Source: JAJFFW01 sp038531315 (GTDB lineage Bacteria > Pseudomonadota > Alphaproteobacteria > Caulobacterales > Parvularculaceae). From it: a stretch of DNA of 64,000 nucleotides. Shown piece by piece: positions 25,611 to 33,733 of this stretch. Below the pieces are notes generated by a model that saw only the letters and a list, made by a program, of their open reading frames with translations, searched no databases and had not been told where the DNA came from. The stretch spans positions 1 through 64,000 of the forward strand of contig JBCBBT010000004.1 in NCBI GenBank assembly GCA_038531315.1. Direction: 5' to 3'. Every line of letters begins with the position of its first letter. The stretch's first letter is position 1. A program made the translations under genes and the position numbers.

Positions 25611-26903
25611 ATGTCGGTAAAACCAGTCAATTTTTCGAGGGGCGCGGCGTCGATCGCGGCGCTTGCGAGCGCTGCGCTGTTGTCAGCATGCGGCGCGAGC
25701 AGCAATTCAGCGCCAATTGTTTACGGCACCAATCCCGGCTCAACCGCCAGGGTCTATAATTCGCCGGCGGACGTATATCTGGCGCACGGGGGCGCCGCTG
25801 AACAAACTGCACAACGTGATCTGTTGCAGCCCGTTGCGGCGACGCCGCCGGGGCCCGCCGCCTTTGACGATCAGCGGCGCGCCGGGATTCAGGCGACGCC
25901 ATATTCGCGGCCGGTGTCGCTGACGGCGGTATCGCAAAGCGCTTATGAGAACCCGGTCTACGCCGACGCCTCAAATCCGGCGCCGGTCTATGTTTCGGAG
26001 ACCTCGCCCGTGACGACGCCGCGCGGCTATCAGGCGTCGGCGCAACAGGTCCCGCAGCAATCATTGCCCGCCGGCGCTGTCAGAGTGCAGCCCGGCGACA
26101 CCGTTTACGCGATCGCCCGACGCACCGGCGCCCGCCCACAGGACATCATCGCTGAAAACCGCCTGAGCCCGCCTTACGCACTACAGATCGGACAGGTCCT
26201 TTACGTCCGCAGCGCCGGGCGGAAAATTGTCAATCAGACAGCGGATTACCAGCCGGCTTTGCCGATCCCGGCGGCGACGCAGCCTCTGGCGCGCCAATCC
26301 GCCGGCGCGCATATCGTGCGCCAGGGCGACACGCTTTACTCGATTTCAAGAGCCACGGGCGTGAGTGTTTCCGCGCTTGCGCAAGCCAACAATCTCTATC
26401 CGCCTTATCAGTTATCGGTCGGCGACAGGCTTATTGTGCCGGGCGGCGCGATTGCGCCCGGTCAACGCGGTCAGACGTTGACCCGCGAGGTTTCCTACAA
26501 CGCGCCGACGAAACCGATTAAACCCGCGTCGTTGTTTGAATGGCCCGTTAAAGGCGCAATTATCGGCAATTACGGCGCCGGCGTCCTTGGGCAACGCAAT
26601 GACGGCATCAATATCGCCGCGCCGGTCGGCACGCCTGTGCGCGCGGCGGCGGACGGCGAGGTTGTTTATCGCGGCTCTGAGCTCGACGGATACGGCAATT
26701 TGTTGTTAATCAAACATGACGACGGATTTGTTACGGCGTATGCGCACAATGACGTGATGCTCGTGCGCAAAGGCCAGAAGGTTCGCCAGGGGCAGGTGGT
26801 CGCAAAAGTCGGTCAGACCGGATCGGCGCCGGAGCCTCAGCTTCATTTTGAGATTCGCCAGAACCTGAAGTCCGTTGATCCGCTGGCTTTCCTCGATCGA
26901 TAG
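25611..26903 (+). CDS. nlpD: NlpD/LppB-like lipoprotein: two LysM domains and degenerate M23 domain
   Basis: 430 residues from ATG 25611, with GGAGG eight bases upstream. A lipobox LLSAC is near residue 27. Two LysM domains (about 157-205 and 235-280) bind peptidoglycan. The C-terminal M23 domain (about 305-428) has lost catalytic residues: the usual HxGxD is NDGIN, and the His pair before HFEI is QLH. This matches NlpD/EnvC-type proteins, which activate N-acetylmuramoyl amidases at the septum rather than cutting the wall. The region between the lipobox and first LysM is Pro/Ala-rich. The CtrA box supports a cell-division role; DipM of Caulobacter is a comparable LysM-M23 factor. Confidence 0.9.
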   Translation: MSVKPVNFSRGAASIAALASAALLSACGASSNSAPIVYGTNPGSTARVYNSPADVYLAHGGAAEQTAQRDLLQPVAATPPGPAAFDDQRRAGIQATPYSRPVSLTAVSQSAYENPVYADASNPAPVYVSETSPVTTPRGYQASAQQVPQQSLPAGAVRVQPGDTVYAIARRTGARPQDIIAENRLSPPYALQIGQVLYVRSAGRKIVNQTADYQPALPIPAATQPLARQSAGAHIVRQGDTLYSISRATGVSVSALAQANNLYPPYQLSVGDRLIVPGGAIAPGQRGQTLTREVSYNAPTKPIKPASLFEWPVKGAIIGNYGAGVLGQRNDGINIAAPVGTPVRAAADGEVVYRGSELDGYGNLLLIKHDDGFVTAYAHNDVMLVRKGQKVRQGQVVAKVGQTGSAPEPQLHFEIRQNLKSVDPLAFLDR

Positions 26904-26980
26904 GCTTCGGCGTATGAATTGGGGCGTCCTGCGGGATTGCCCTGAATAATCAGAACAAACACAATCAGTATCCTGCGTAT

Positions 26981-27469
26981 TCAGGGCCCTTCGGGGCCCT
27001 TTTCTTTTGTGGCGATCCTCAAACAGACCTGCGCTGTCGCGACCGGCCGCGTCGGCGTGTCCTGCCACCCTTCGACATCGATAAACACGAGGCGCCGGCC
27101 GCATTTTTTAACGGTCGTGCGGGCGAACAGATCGGCGGCCTTTGTGCTTGCGAGATAATCGATGTTGATGCTGACGGTGTCGATTTGATACGGGTCCGCA
27201 TCATTGCCGACATCGGCCCCCGTACCCCGTGATGACGCCGCGATGGCGTCAAGTCCGGCCTGTTGCGCTGCGTACTCGAAGAACGCGGCGACAACCCCGC
27301 CATGGATCGCCCGGATCAGGGGATTGCCGATATGGCGATCCTCAAAGGACAGTTTATGCACTGCACCCGCACAACTCTCTCCATCGCCGTCTGTCTTGCC
27401 GCTTTGAAGGCTGTAGCCGAGCCAGTCGGCGACCGGCGCTTTTGATGGGTTACGCGCGGCGCCGGTCAT
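26981..27469 (-). CDS. PaaI-type hotdog thioesterase (first of a pair)
   Basis: 162 residues from ATG 27469, which overlaps the stop of the preceding thioesterase gene by 4 bases; the frame is open 44 codons upstream but that is antisense to the neighbour's frame. The hotdog core has IHGGVVAAFFEYAAQQAG, with Glu where many relatives have Asp, and a paired strand INIDYLASTKAADLFART. These enzymes hydrolyse acyl-CoA thioesters in the cytoplasm. Tandem, coupled paralogues of different sequence could form a hetero-oligomer (inference). Its 3' end contains the nlpD terminator. Confidence 0.82.
   Translation of the reverse strand: MTGAARNPSKAPVADWLGYSLQSGKTDGDGESCAGAVHKLSFEDRHIGNPLIRAIHGGVVAAFFEYAAQQAGLDAIAASSRGTGADVGNDADPYQIDTVSINIDYLASTKAADLFARTTVKKCGRRLVFIDVEGWQDTPTRPVATAQVCLRIATKEKGPEGP
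26983..27008 (+). terminator. Intrinsic terminator of nlpD, inside the 3' end of the convergent gene
   Basis: The stem AGGGCCC-TTCG-GGGCCCT (26983-27000) is followed by TTTCTTTT. The hairpin also encodes the last codons of the convergent thioesterase gene, so the two genes share it. Confidence 0.88.
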
Positions 27470-27936
27470 GATGTCTTTCGCCCTTCGGGCCCGCGCGTGC
27501 CGATCATGAAAGCGCCCGCGGCCGTCGCGATGAGGTCGTTGTTTCCGGCGGATACTATTCGCCCGCTCACCGTTGCGATGGCGCGCCGCGTCCCGAGCCA
27601 TTGCGTTTCACAGATTACCTCGGCGCCAACGGCTGCGTTCTTTATGTAATCCGTGCGGAGATTGACCGTTGCGATTGGCGTCATTTCGCTCAAGGTGGTG
27701 AACACGGTCATGCCAAAAAATGAATCAAGAATGATCGTCAGCAAGCCGCCATGGACAAGTCCGTCCTTCGCCGTGAAGTCGGGCGCCAGCGTCAGCGCCA
27801 TGCGCACGCGGCCCCGCGCGATCTCAATCGGTTTGGCGTTCAGGGGTTTGAGCGGCGACTGGTCGTGGCTCATCATCGAGCGCGCCATCCGCAACATGGA
27901 CCCCACTTGCGGGTCGATTTCAGGCTGATCGTTCAT
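27466..27936 (-). CDS. PaaI-type hotdog thioesterase (second of a pair)
   Basis: 156 residues. The hotdog motif is LVHGGLLTIILDSFFG with the catalytic-type Asp, followed by ATVNLRTDYIKNA, both standard for the PaaI/YbgC-like branch. The predicted role is hydrolysis of a medium or aromatic acyl-CoA in the cytoplasm. It lies 23 bases after the chorismate mutase gene and overlaps the next thioesterase gene (ATGA), so it belongs to a run of SDR, chorismate mutase and two thioesterases on the minus strand. Confidence 0.88.
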   Translation of the reverse strand: MNDQPEIDPQVGSMLRMARSMMSHDQSPLKPLNAKPIEIARGRVRMALTLAPDFTAKDGLVHGGLLTIILDSFFGMTVFTTLSEMTPIATVNLRTDYIKNAAVGAEVICETQWLGTRRAIATVSGRIVSAGNNDLIATAAGAFMIGTRGPEGRKTS

Positions 27937-27959
27937 GGGTGCGCGCGCGGCGACGGCGC

Positions 27960-28286
27960 TTAGCGGTCGCGTAGCTTTTCATCCTGATATTGAATGCCCC
28001 AGCCGATGATCGACCGCCAAAGCGCTTCAGCCATCTCCGGCGGCATGCCGGCTTTTTCGGCGCGCTCGCGCACGCGGTCGATGACCTCGCGATTGCGCCA
28101 GGGCACCGATGATTGGGTTTCATCCTGCGCATGTTTCAGCTGCCACATGCGATCGACATAGGCCCAACGCTCCGCAAGCCGGTCGACAACCTCGCTGTCA
28201 ATGCGGTCGATCTCCATACGGACATCGTCCATGGACTGACACGCGTCCGGCGTCTTGGCGCAAGCGGTCTTCTTATCCTGCGACAT
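27960..28286 (-). CDS. Chorismate mutase, AroQ type
   Basis: About 108 residues from ATG 28286; nearby Met codons are alternatives, and all overlap the 3' end of the SDR gene. The all-helical AroQ pattern is visible: DVRMEIDRIDSEVVDRLAERWAYVDRMW, a central Lys in LKHAQDE, then NREVIDRVRERAEKAGMPPEMAEALWRSIIGW. It converts chorismate to prephenate for Phe and Tyr synthesis; the short PchB-like form could also have isochorismate pyruvate lyase activity. The overlap with the SDR gene suggests co-expression, though no functional link is evident. Confidence 0.88.
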   Translation of the reverse strand: MSQDKKTACAKTPDACQSMDDVRMEIDRIDSEVVDRLAERWAYVDRMWQLKHAQDETQSSVPWRNREVIDRVRERAEKAGMPPEMAEALWRSIIGWGIQYQDEKLRDR

Positions 28287-29319
28287 AAGCATGCCACTTC
28301 GCATAGGGACCATTGCCCAGGACAGCCGCCTGAACGTTGCGCATCGCCGCATTGGCGGCGTCTGTTGCGCGGGTGTTCGGGTGCACGGGCTGGCGGAGCG
28401 GGCGGGCGCCGGCGGGCATCGAGATCAGCGCCGCCATCGCGCGCGGCACGTCCATCGGATCCGTCGTCCGCGGCGTTGTTTGCAATCCTTCGGCAAGTTG
28501 AAGATGCGCCCCGTATTGCTCCGTCACCGCCTTATTCGTTCGGCTCACCAGTTCGTCAAAGTAACGCTTGCCGTTATCCCAGATTTGCGTCGGATAACCG
28601 CCGGGCTCAATGATCGTCGCATCGACGCCAAATGGCGCCAGCTCATAGGCCTGGGCTTCGAACATCGCTTCGAGCCCAAATTTCGTTGCGCAGTACATCC
28701 CGATATTCGGCAGGATCAACCGGCCGAGCTGAGACGACACATGAATGAGGTAGCCTTCGCCGCGCGCACGCATCTTCGGCAAGACCGCCTTGGCCATCCG
28801 GTGATAGCCGAAAAGATTGGTCTCAAAATGTGCGGCGAGCGCTTCCTCGTCGTGCATTTCGATGGGGCCCGCGATGGCGATCCCGGCGTTATTGATCAGT
28901 ACGTCAAGCGGTCCGCCGGCGATCTTGTGCGCTTTTGCGGCCCCGCTGGCGACGAGGTCGGGCTGGGTCACGTCGATCTCGATCACCGACAGGTCGAGTT
29001 TCTCGTCCGACGCCGTATCCGCCAGAGACTGCGCCTCGGGGCGCTTGCCGCCGTCGAAGTTGCGCATTGAGGCGATGACCCTGGCCCCGTTGCGCGCAAG
29101 ATGAAGACTGGCGAGCCGGCCAAACCCTGAGCTGGCGCCGGTGATCAAAATGGATTTGCCTTCAACGTTGACGGCTTTCTCGTCCGCTTCGTTTGCGCCA
29201 ACTGCTTGCGTTGCGACGCTGGCGGCGGCGACGGCCGATGCGCCGGCCAGCAGCTCTCGCCGAGTTGGGCTCGCGCTGTGGGGCGCTCGTATGCCGGTCC
29301 CGTTACTGTTGTCTGTCAT
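28273..29319 (-). CDS. Short-chain dehydrogenase/reductase with Tat signal
   Basis: 348 residues; GGAGG lies ten bases before the ATG. The N-terminus has TRRELLAGASAVAAAS ending near AVGA, a twin-arginine signal (about 19-42) that is unusual on an SDR. The classical SDR core follows: TGASSGFG cofactor motif, NNAG, the catalytic Ser in HVSSQ and YCATK. It resembles SDRs acting on ketone or alcohol groups of small molecules. If exported, it would be folded with bound NAD(P) first, which the Tat pathway permits. The last 14 bases overlap chorismate mutase. Alternatively, the signal may act only as an anchor or be non-functional. Confidence 0.88.
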   Translation of the reverse strand: MTDNSNGTGIRAPHSASPTRRELLAGASAVAAASVATQAVGANEADEKAVNVEGKSILITGASSGFGRLASLHLARNGARVIASMRNFDGGKRPEAQSLADTASDEKLDLSVIEIDVTQPDLVASGAAKAHKIAGGPLDVLINNAGIAIAGPIEMHDEEALAAHFETNLFGYHRMAKAVLPKMRARGEGYLIHVSSQLGRLILPNIGMYCATKFGLEAMFEAQAYELAPFGVDATIIEPGGYPTQIWDNGKRYFDELVSRTNKAVTEQYGAHLQLAEGLQTTPRTTDPMDVPRAMAALISMPAGARPLRQPVHPNTRATDAANAAMRNVQAAVLGNGPYAKWHAYVAG

Positions 29320-29430
29320 GCCAATAACCTCCGCTGTCGTCCGCTCGCCGCGTTTGTGACGGGCGCGCCGCTACAAAGTATGGCCCGCCCGCCGGGCTAA
29401 AGCCAGCACATGGCGCAGATGCGCCCCCCT

Positions 29431-31332
29431 TCAGGAAGCCTCGCCCGCCATGCTTTCGGCGCGCGCCGTCTCAAAGGCTTCCATGGCCGCGAGCCATTCT
29501 TCTTCCGTCTTTGTGATCGCGTTGGTCAATGCGGCGCGTTCTTTCTGAAGCTTTGTGGCCCGCTGAATATTGGTCTCATAAAGGCCAGGTTCGGCGAGCG
29601 CCGCGTCGAGACGTTCAAGGACCGCGTTGAGTTCATCAAGTTTGCGCTCAGCGCTTTGGGCTTTCTTCTTTAACGGGCTAATCGCCTCGCGCGCCGCCGC
29701 AGCGCGTTTTCGTTCCGCCAGTTGCGGCGAAGCGTTCGCAGCCGGGGTGTTTTTCGACGGCGCCGTCTTGCCGGCGTCGAGCACCAGTGCGCGATAATCG
29801 TCAAGGTCGCCGCTATAAGGCGCTGCGGCGCCGTCCTTGACAAGCCACAACCGGTCCGCCGTCGCCGCCGCGAGGTGGGCGTCGTGGGTGATCATGATGA
29901 CCGCACCCTTGTAGTCGTTCAGCGCCAGCGCCAGCGCCTCGCGGCTGTCGATATCGAGGTGATTGGTGGGCTCATCGAGGATGATAAGGTGCGGGCCATT
30001 GAAAGTAATCAGCCCCAGGAGAAGCCGCGCTTTTTCGCCCCCGGAAAGATTGGCGATTTTCGTATCCGCCTTGTCAGGACCAAATCCGAGTTGCGCCGTT
30101 GCGGCGCGGATTTCCGCCTCCGTCCCGTCAGGCATCAGCGCCTTGACGTGGTCATAAGGCGTTTTTTGCGTTTGGAGTTCGTCGACCTGATGTTGCGAAA
30201 AATAGGCGATATCGAGCTTTTTGTGCTTGTAGACATTGCCTTGCAGCGGCCTCAGCCGTCCCGAAATCGCTTTCACAAGCGTCGACTTTCCTTCGCCGTT
30301 CGGCCCCAGAATGACAATGCGGTCGTCCTGATCAATCCGTAAGGTGACATTACGGAGAACCGGCGCGCCGGGCGCATACCCAAGGTCGGTTTCAACCACG
30401 CGGACGATCGGCGGCGCCATCGGGCGTGGGTTTTTAAAGTCGAAAGGCGTAACGCGCTCATCGATGGGCGCAGCGACCGAGCGCATTTTCTCAAGCGCTT
30501 TCACACGGCTCTGGGCTTGCTTGGCTTTAGAGGCCTTGGCGCGGAACCGGTCGACGAAAGCCTGCATGTGCCGGCGTTGAGCCTCTTGTTTTGAACGAAA
30601 GGCGAGCGCTTGTGCGCGCGTCTCGGCGCGCCGTTTTTCGAAGGTGTCGTAGTCGCCCGTGTGCACGCTCAGCTTTTTCGCCTCGAGGGAGACGATGTGC
30701 GTGACGCACCGATTGAGGAAGTCACGATCGTGGCTGACGATCAGACAGGTATAAGGGTAACGGCGAATATAGTTTTCCAACCAGATCGCGCCTTCAATAT
30801 CGAGATAGTTTGTCGGCTCATCGAGCAGCAACAGGTCCGGTGCGGAAAACAAAACGCCCGCTAGCGCGACGCGCATGCGCCAGCCGCCCGAAAACTCATG
30901 GCACTTGCGTTGCTGATCGTCGGCGTCGAAGCCAAGGCCCGCAAGGATAAAAGCGGCGCGCGCTTCGGCCGTATGCGCATCAATATCGGCGAGGCGTGTA
31001 TGGATTTGCGCGATCCGTTCTGGGTTTTGCGCTGTTTCCGCTTCACAAAGAAGTTGCGTCCTTTCGGCGTCGTTGGCGAGAACCGTTTCAAGCAGCGTTT
31101 CATCGCTCGCCGGCGCTTCCTGTTCCACGCAGCCGAGGCGGCGGTTTTTCCGGAGTGAAATCTCACCGGCGTCCGGATTAATCTCGCCGCGAATAAGCCG
31201 AAGCAAGGTTGATTTGCCGGCGCCGTTACGGCCGACAAAGCCGGCTTTCCATCCTTCCGAGATCGCCGCTGTCGCCTGATCGAGCAGCATGCGCCCTTCA
31301 ATGCGGTACGTCAGATCGTTGATGTGAAGCAT
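29431..31332 (-). CDS. yheS: ABC-F family ATPase, YheS-like
   Basis: 633 residues with two ABC cassettes and no membrane segments. Cassette 1 has GRNGAGKST, the signature FSGGW and LLLDEPTNYLD; cassette 2 has GPNGEGKST, LSGGEKARL and ILDEPTNHLD. The linker YxxxVDRFRAKASKAKQAQSR matches E. coli YheS closely, and a C-terminal coiled-coil (about 530-620) completes the type. ABC-F proteins bind the ribosomal E site and affect translation; YheS helps with stalling sequences. It is a single gene, about 110 bases from the SDR gene. Confidence 0.93.
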   Translation of the reverse strand: MLHINDLTYRIEGRMLLDQATAAISEGWKAGFVGRNGAGKSTLLRLIRGEINPDAGEISLRKNRRLGCVEQEAPASDETLLETVLANDAERTQLLCEAETAQNPERIAQIHTRLADIDAHTAEARAAFILAGLGFDADDQQRKCHEFSGGWRMRVALAGVLFSAPDLLLLDEPTNYLDIEGAIWLENYIRRYPYTCLIVSHDRDFLNRCVTHIVSLEAKKLSVHTGDYDTFEKRRAETRAQALAFRSKQEAQRRHMQAFVDRFRAKASKAKQAQSRVKALEKMRSVAAPIDERVTPFDFKNPRPMAPPIVRVVETDLGYAPGAPVLRNVTLRIDQDDRIVILGPNGEGKSTLVKAISGRLRPLQGNVYKHKKLDIAYFSQHQVDELQTQKTPYDHVKALMPDGTEAEIRAATAQLGFGPDKADTKIANLSGGEKARLLLGLITFNGPHLIILDEPTNHLDIDSREALALALNDYKGAVIMITHDAHLAAATADRLWLVKDGAAAPYSGDLDDYRALVLDAGKTAPSKNTPAANASPQLAERKRAAAAREAISPLKKKAQSAERKLDELNAVLERLDAALAEPGLYETNIQRATKLQKERAALTNAITKTEEEWLAAMEAFETARAESMAGEAS

Positions 31333-31564
31333 AAGCGTGTGGACAGGTGGAAGCGGGAACGGATTTGCTTATTGCCCAAGGTTTGAGACGGGCGCAAGCG
31401 GCGGCGACGTAATCGGCTGTCGGCCTGTCAAGGGTTTTATGCTGTTTGGCGCCTGCAACAAATGCGCATGAAATAACCCGGGAAATAAAGACTTTTTCTA
31501 CTGCGCTTCTATTGAAAATCAGGTCCCTGTTAACCATGTCTTCGTCAAAAGAAACGGAGAGAAT

Positions 31565-32791
31565 ATGAACGCAACAGGGGCAGTGCGTCCGGTCGGGGCG
31601 CTGTTTAGAGGGCTTTCGAAAAATATGAAGCGGACGTCGGGCGCAGGGACGCGCGCCGGTGCAACCGCAAAGAAAGCTGGTGCGGAGGCCGCTGGAAAAG
31701 CCTTGGCCGGCGCTCTTTCACAAGACGAAACGCTGCGCGAAGAAGTTGCGAGTTTTAAGCCGCAGGGCATTGAAACGTTTTTGTTCAAACAATTGCCTCG
31801 GCCGCGGTTGACCGAGATGTCGGCGTCCGATCTCGGTATTGACGATGCGGAAGAATACGCCCGGCAGTCGTCGCTTTTTTATGACTTTGATTTCCCGCTA
31901 TTCGCCCGCGGCGACTTTTTCTATGAGGAAGTCGAAGAAGACTTCCTCAATCAGGCGCTCGGTAAAGAGAACAAAAGTGTCGACAGGCGTTTTCTCGACG
32001 TGATGACATTATTTCGTCAAACGTTGAACCAAAACACGCGCGCCCTCCTGATGATCTGGATGCCCCTTGTGTTCACCGCCGCCATGATGGCGGGCGCTGT
32101 GCTTTCGTCCAGCGAAATCGCGATCGCGGTATTGGCCTCGTTTGGCTTCGGATCGGAATTGGCGATGCGCGGGGCGCTGTTCCTCAGTGCCATGCTGGCG
32201 GGGTTTGGCTTCGTATTCCTGCTTTTCAGCTGGCCTTTTAAAGTGGTCCAACAGCGAAACTTGATGAACCTCGACAATTACATCACGTCGAAGTTTGCGC
32301 GCATCAATCACAATTTTCAGGTGGCCAAACGCCGTGCGCTGAATGTTGAACGCGACAAGAGGATGTCGCAACGCGATGATTTGAAAGCCGAAGCCGGGTC
32401 GTGGACGCTCTCTTATCACTGGTTTGCGATGCGGCTTTTTCTGTGCGAGCTGGTGATCCGTAACAAGTTCTATCAGGTGCGCCGCAACACGACGCTCTAT
32501 TGGGCCGGCGGCGTATTCTTCGCCCTCAGCGGTCTCGCGGCGGTGCTGACGGGAGCGGCCCTCTACGGGGCGCCTGCGCAGCTGGTGATTGCCATGGGCG
32601 TCGCCGGGGCCTTGTCCCTCATCGCGATTGCCAGCGTCCTGTCGCGGGTCGCTGCGATGATGTTCCGCGTCGTTGAGGCCCACGAATGGAGCCGTTTCCA
32701 CCTCGTGCGCCTCAACAACACGATCAGCGACCATGTGGCCGAGGACAAAGTGCAGATCGTCACTTTCCGCGATCGCAACCGGTTTGAATAG
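31565..32791 (+). CDS. Unrecognised four-helix membrane protein
   Basis: 408 residues, no family recognised. Residues 1-150 are soluble: an Ala/Lys/Gly-rich start, then an acidic, aromatic stretch (SSLFYDFDFPLFARGDFFYEEVEEDF). Four likely membrane helices follow at about 160-181, 199-224, 311-334 and 338-361. Between helices 2 and 3 is a basic cytoplasmic loop with KRRALNVERDKRMSQRDD. The C-terminal 45 residues are soluble. Codon use looks native. A TTAACCAT half-site lies 35 bases upstream. It stands alone between yheS (divergent) and ndk, about 80 bases away. Confidence 0.75.
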   Translation: MNATGAVRPVGALFRGLSKNMKRTSGAGTRAGATAKKAGAEAAGKALAGALSQDETLREEVASFKPQGIETFLFKQLPRPRLTEMSASDLGIDDAEEYARQSSLFYDFDFPLFARGDFFYEEVEEDFLNQALGKENKSVDRRFLDVMTLFRQTLNQNTRALLMIWMPLVFTAAMMAGAVLSSSEIAIAVLASFGFGSELAMRGALFLSAMLAGFGFVFLLFSWPFKVVQQRNLMNLDNYITSKFARINHNFQVAKRRALNVERDKRMSQRDDLKAEAGSWTLSYHWFAMRLFLCELVIRNKFYQVRRNTTLYWAGGVFFALSGLAAVLTGAALYGAPAQLVIAMGVAGALSLIAIASVLSRVAAMMFRVVEAHEWSRFHLVRLNNTISDHVAEDKVQIVTFRDRNRFE

Positions 32792-32870
32792 GTTGGCGCT
32801 TTACCTCGTCCCCAAGCGTTGCTAAACCCCCGGCCAATTCAGGATTTTCCACAGATTAGAGGATCGACCC

Positions 32871-33293
32871 ATGGCGCTCGAACGCACATTTTCAATCATT
32901 AAACCGGACGCGACCCGTCGCAATCTTGTCGGTAAGGTTATCGCGAAGCTGGAAGAGGGCGGCCTGCGTGTTGTGGCGTCAAAGCGCATCCATATGACCC
33001 GCGAACAGGCCGAAGGCTTCTATGCGGTCCACAAGGACCGGCCGTTTTTCGGCGAGCTTGTCGATTTCATGATTTCAGGTCCGGTTGTCGTCCAGGTGCT
33101 GGAAGGCGAGGACGCCATTGCGCGCAACCGTGCGATTATGGGCGCGACGAACCCCGCCGAAGCCGAGCCCGGGACCATCCGCGCGGAATTTGCTGAATCG
33201 ATCGGTGAGAATTCCGTTCATGGCTCTGACGGTCCGGACACGGCGAAAGATGAGATCGCGTATTTCTTTTCCGACGATGAAATCGTCGGCTAA
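32871..33293 (+). CDS. ndk: Nucleoside diphosphate kinase
   Basis: 140 residues, full length. FSIIKPDATRRNLVGK begins the fold, and the phosphorylated His is in NSVHGSDGPDTA. It balances nucleoside triphosphate pools by ping-pong phosphate transfer from ATP. The start is preceded by AGAGGAT. The next small gene begins 26 bases downstream. Confidence 0.97.
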   Translation: MALERTFSIIKPDATRRNLVGKVIAKLEEGGLRVVASKRIHMTREQAEGFYAVHKDRPFFGELVDFMISGPVVVQVLEGEDAIARNRAIMGATNPAEAEPGTIRAEFAESIGENSVHGSDGPDTAKDEIAYFFSDDEIVG

Positions 33294-33319
33294 GGAATAT
33301 CCGCGCGCCGTCTTTTGAG

Positions 33320-33733
33320 ATGACTGGCAATATCGCAATCGACACGGCGATCTCCCTCGCGGGGATCGCCTTTTTATTGGCGCTTTGCCGCGCGCTTCTC
33401 GGGCGCCGCGACGCGGCGGTGACGCGTGAAAGTGCGGCGGCCAGGCTTGAAATTGACGAGCCGAATTTCGTTGTATCGGCGTGGCTGATCGACGCCCGCA
33501 ACCGCGCCGCCGCCGCGCTTGGCCGCGGCGAGGCGTGTTTCGTCTTCGCCATGGGCGACAAACTGGCCTCCCGGCGCGCAACCTCATTTGATGTCTCCTT
33601 TTCCGGCGAGGACGTGCGTGTCATCCTCAAGGCCGACACGGTGCGACCGCTTGTCCTGACCGCTGAAACCGGCGAGGAAGCCGCCGAATGGGCTCGCCGT
33701 CTGCGGGGGCTTTCTGCTATAGAAAACCCATGA
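33320..33733 (+). CDS. Small membrane-anchored protein of unknown function
   Basis: 137 residues, not recognised. One N-terminal hydrophobic segment (about 8-27, DTAISLAGIAFLLALCRALL) is followed by a soluble domain with FVVSAWLIDARNRAAAALGRGEACFVFAMGD and a C-terminal ETGEEAAEWARRL. Its stop overlaps the start of the fatty acid hydroxylase gene by 4 bases (ATGA), so the two are coupled. Codon use looks native. Confidence 0.75.
   Translation: MTGNIAIDTAISLAGIAFLLALCRALLGRRDAAVTRESAAARLEIDEPNFVVSAWLIDARNRAAAALGRGEACFVFAMGDKLASRRATSFDVSFSGEDVRVILKADTVRPLVLTAETGEEAAEWARRLRGLSAIENP

Noticed and set aside
31530..31537. TTAACCAT as a full CtrA site
   Set aside because: Only a half-site; the position 11 bases upstream reads TCAG instead of TTAA.
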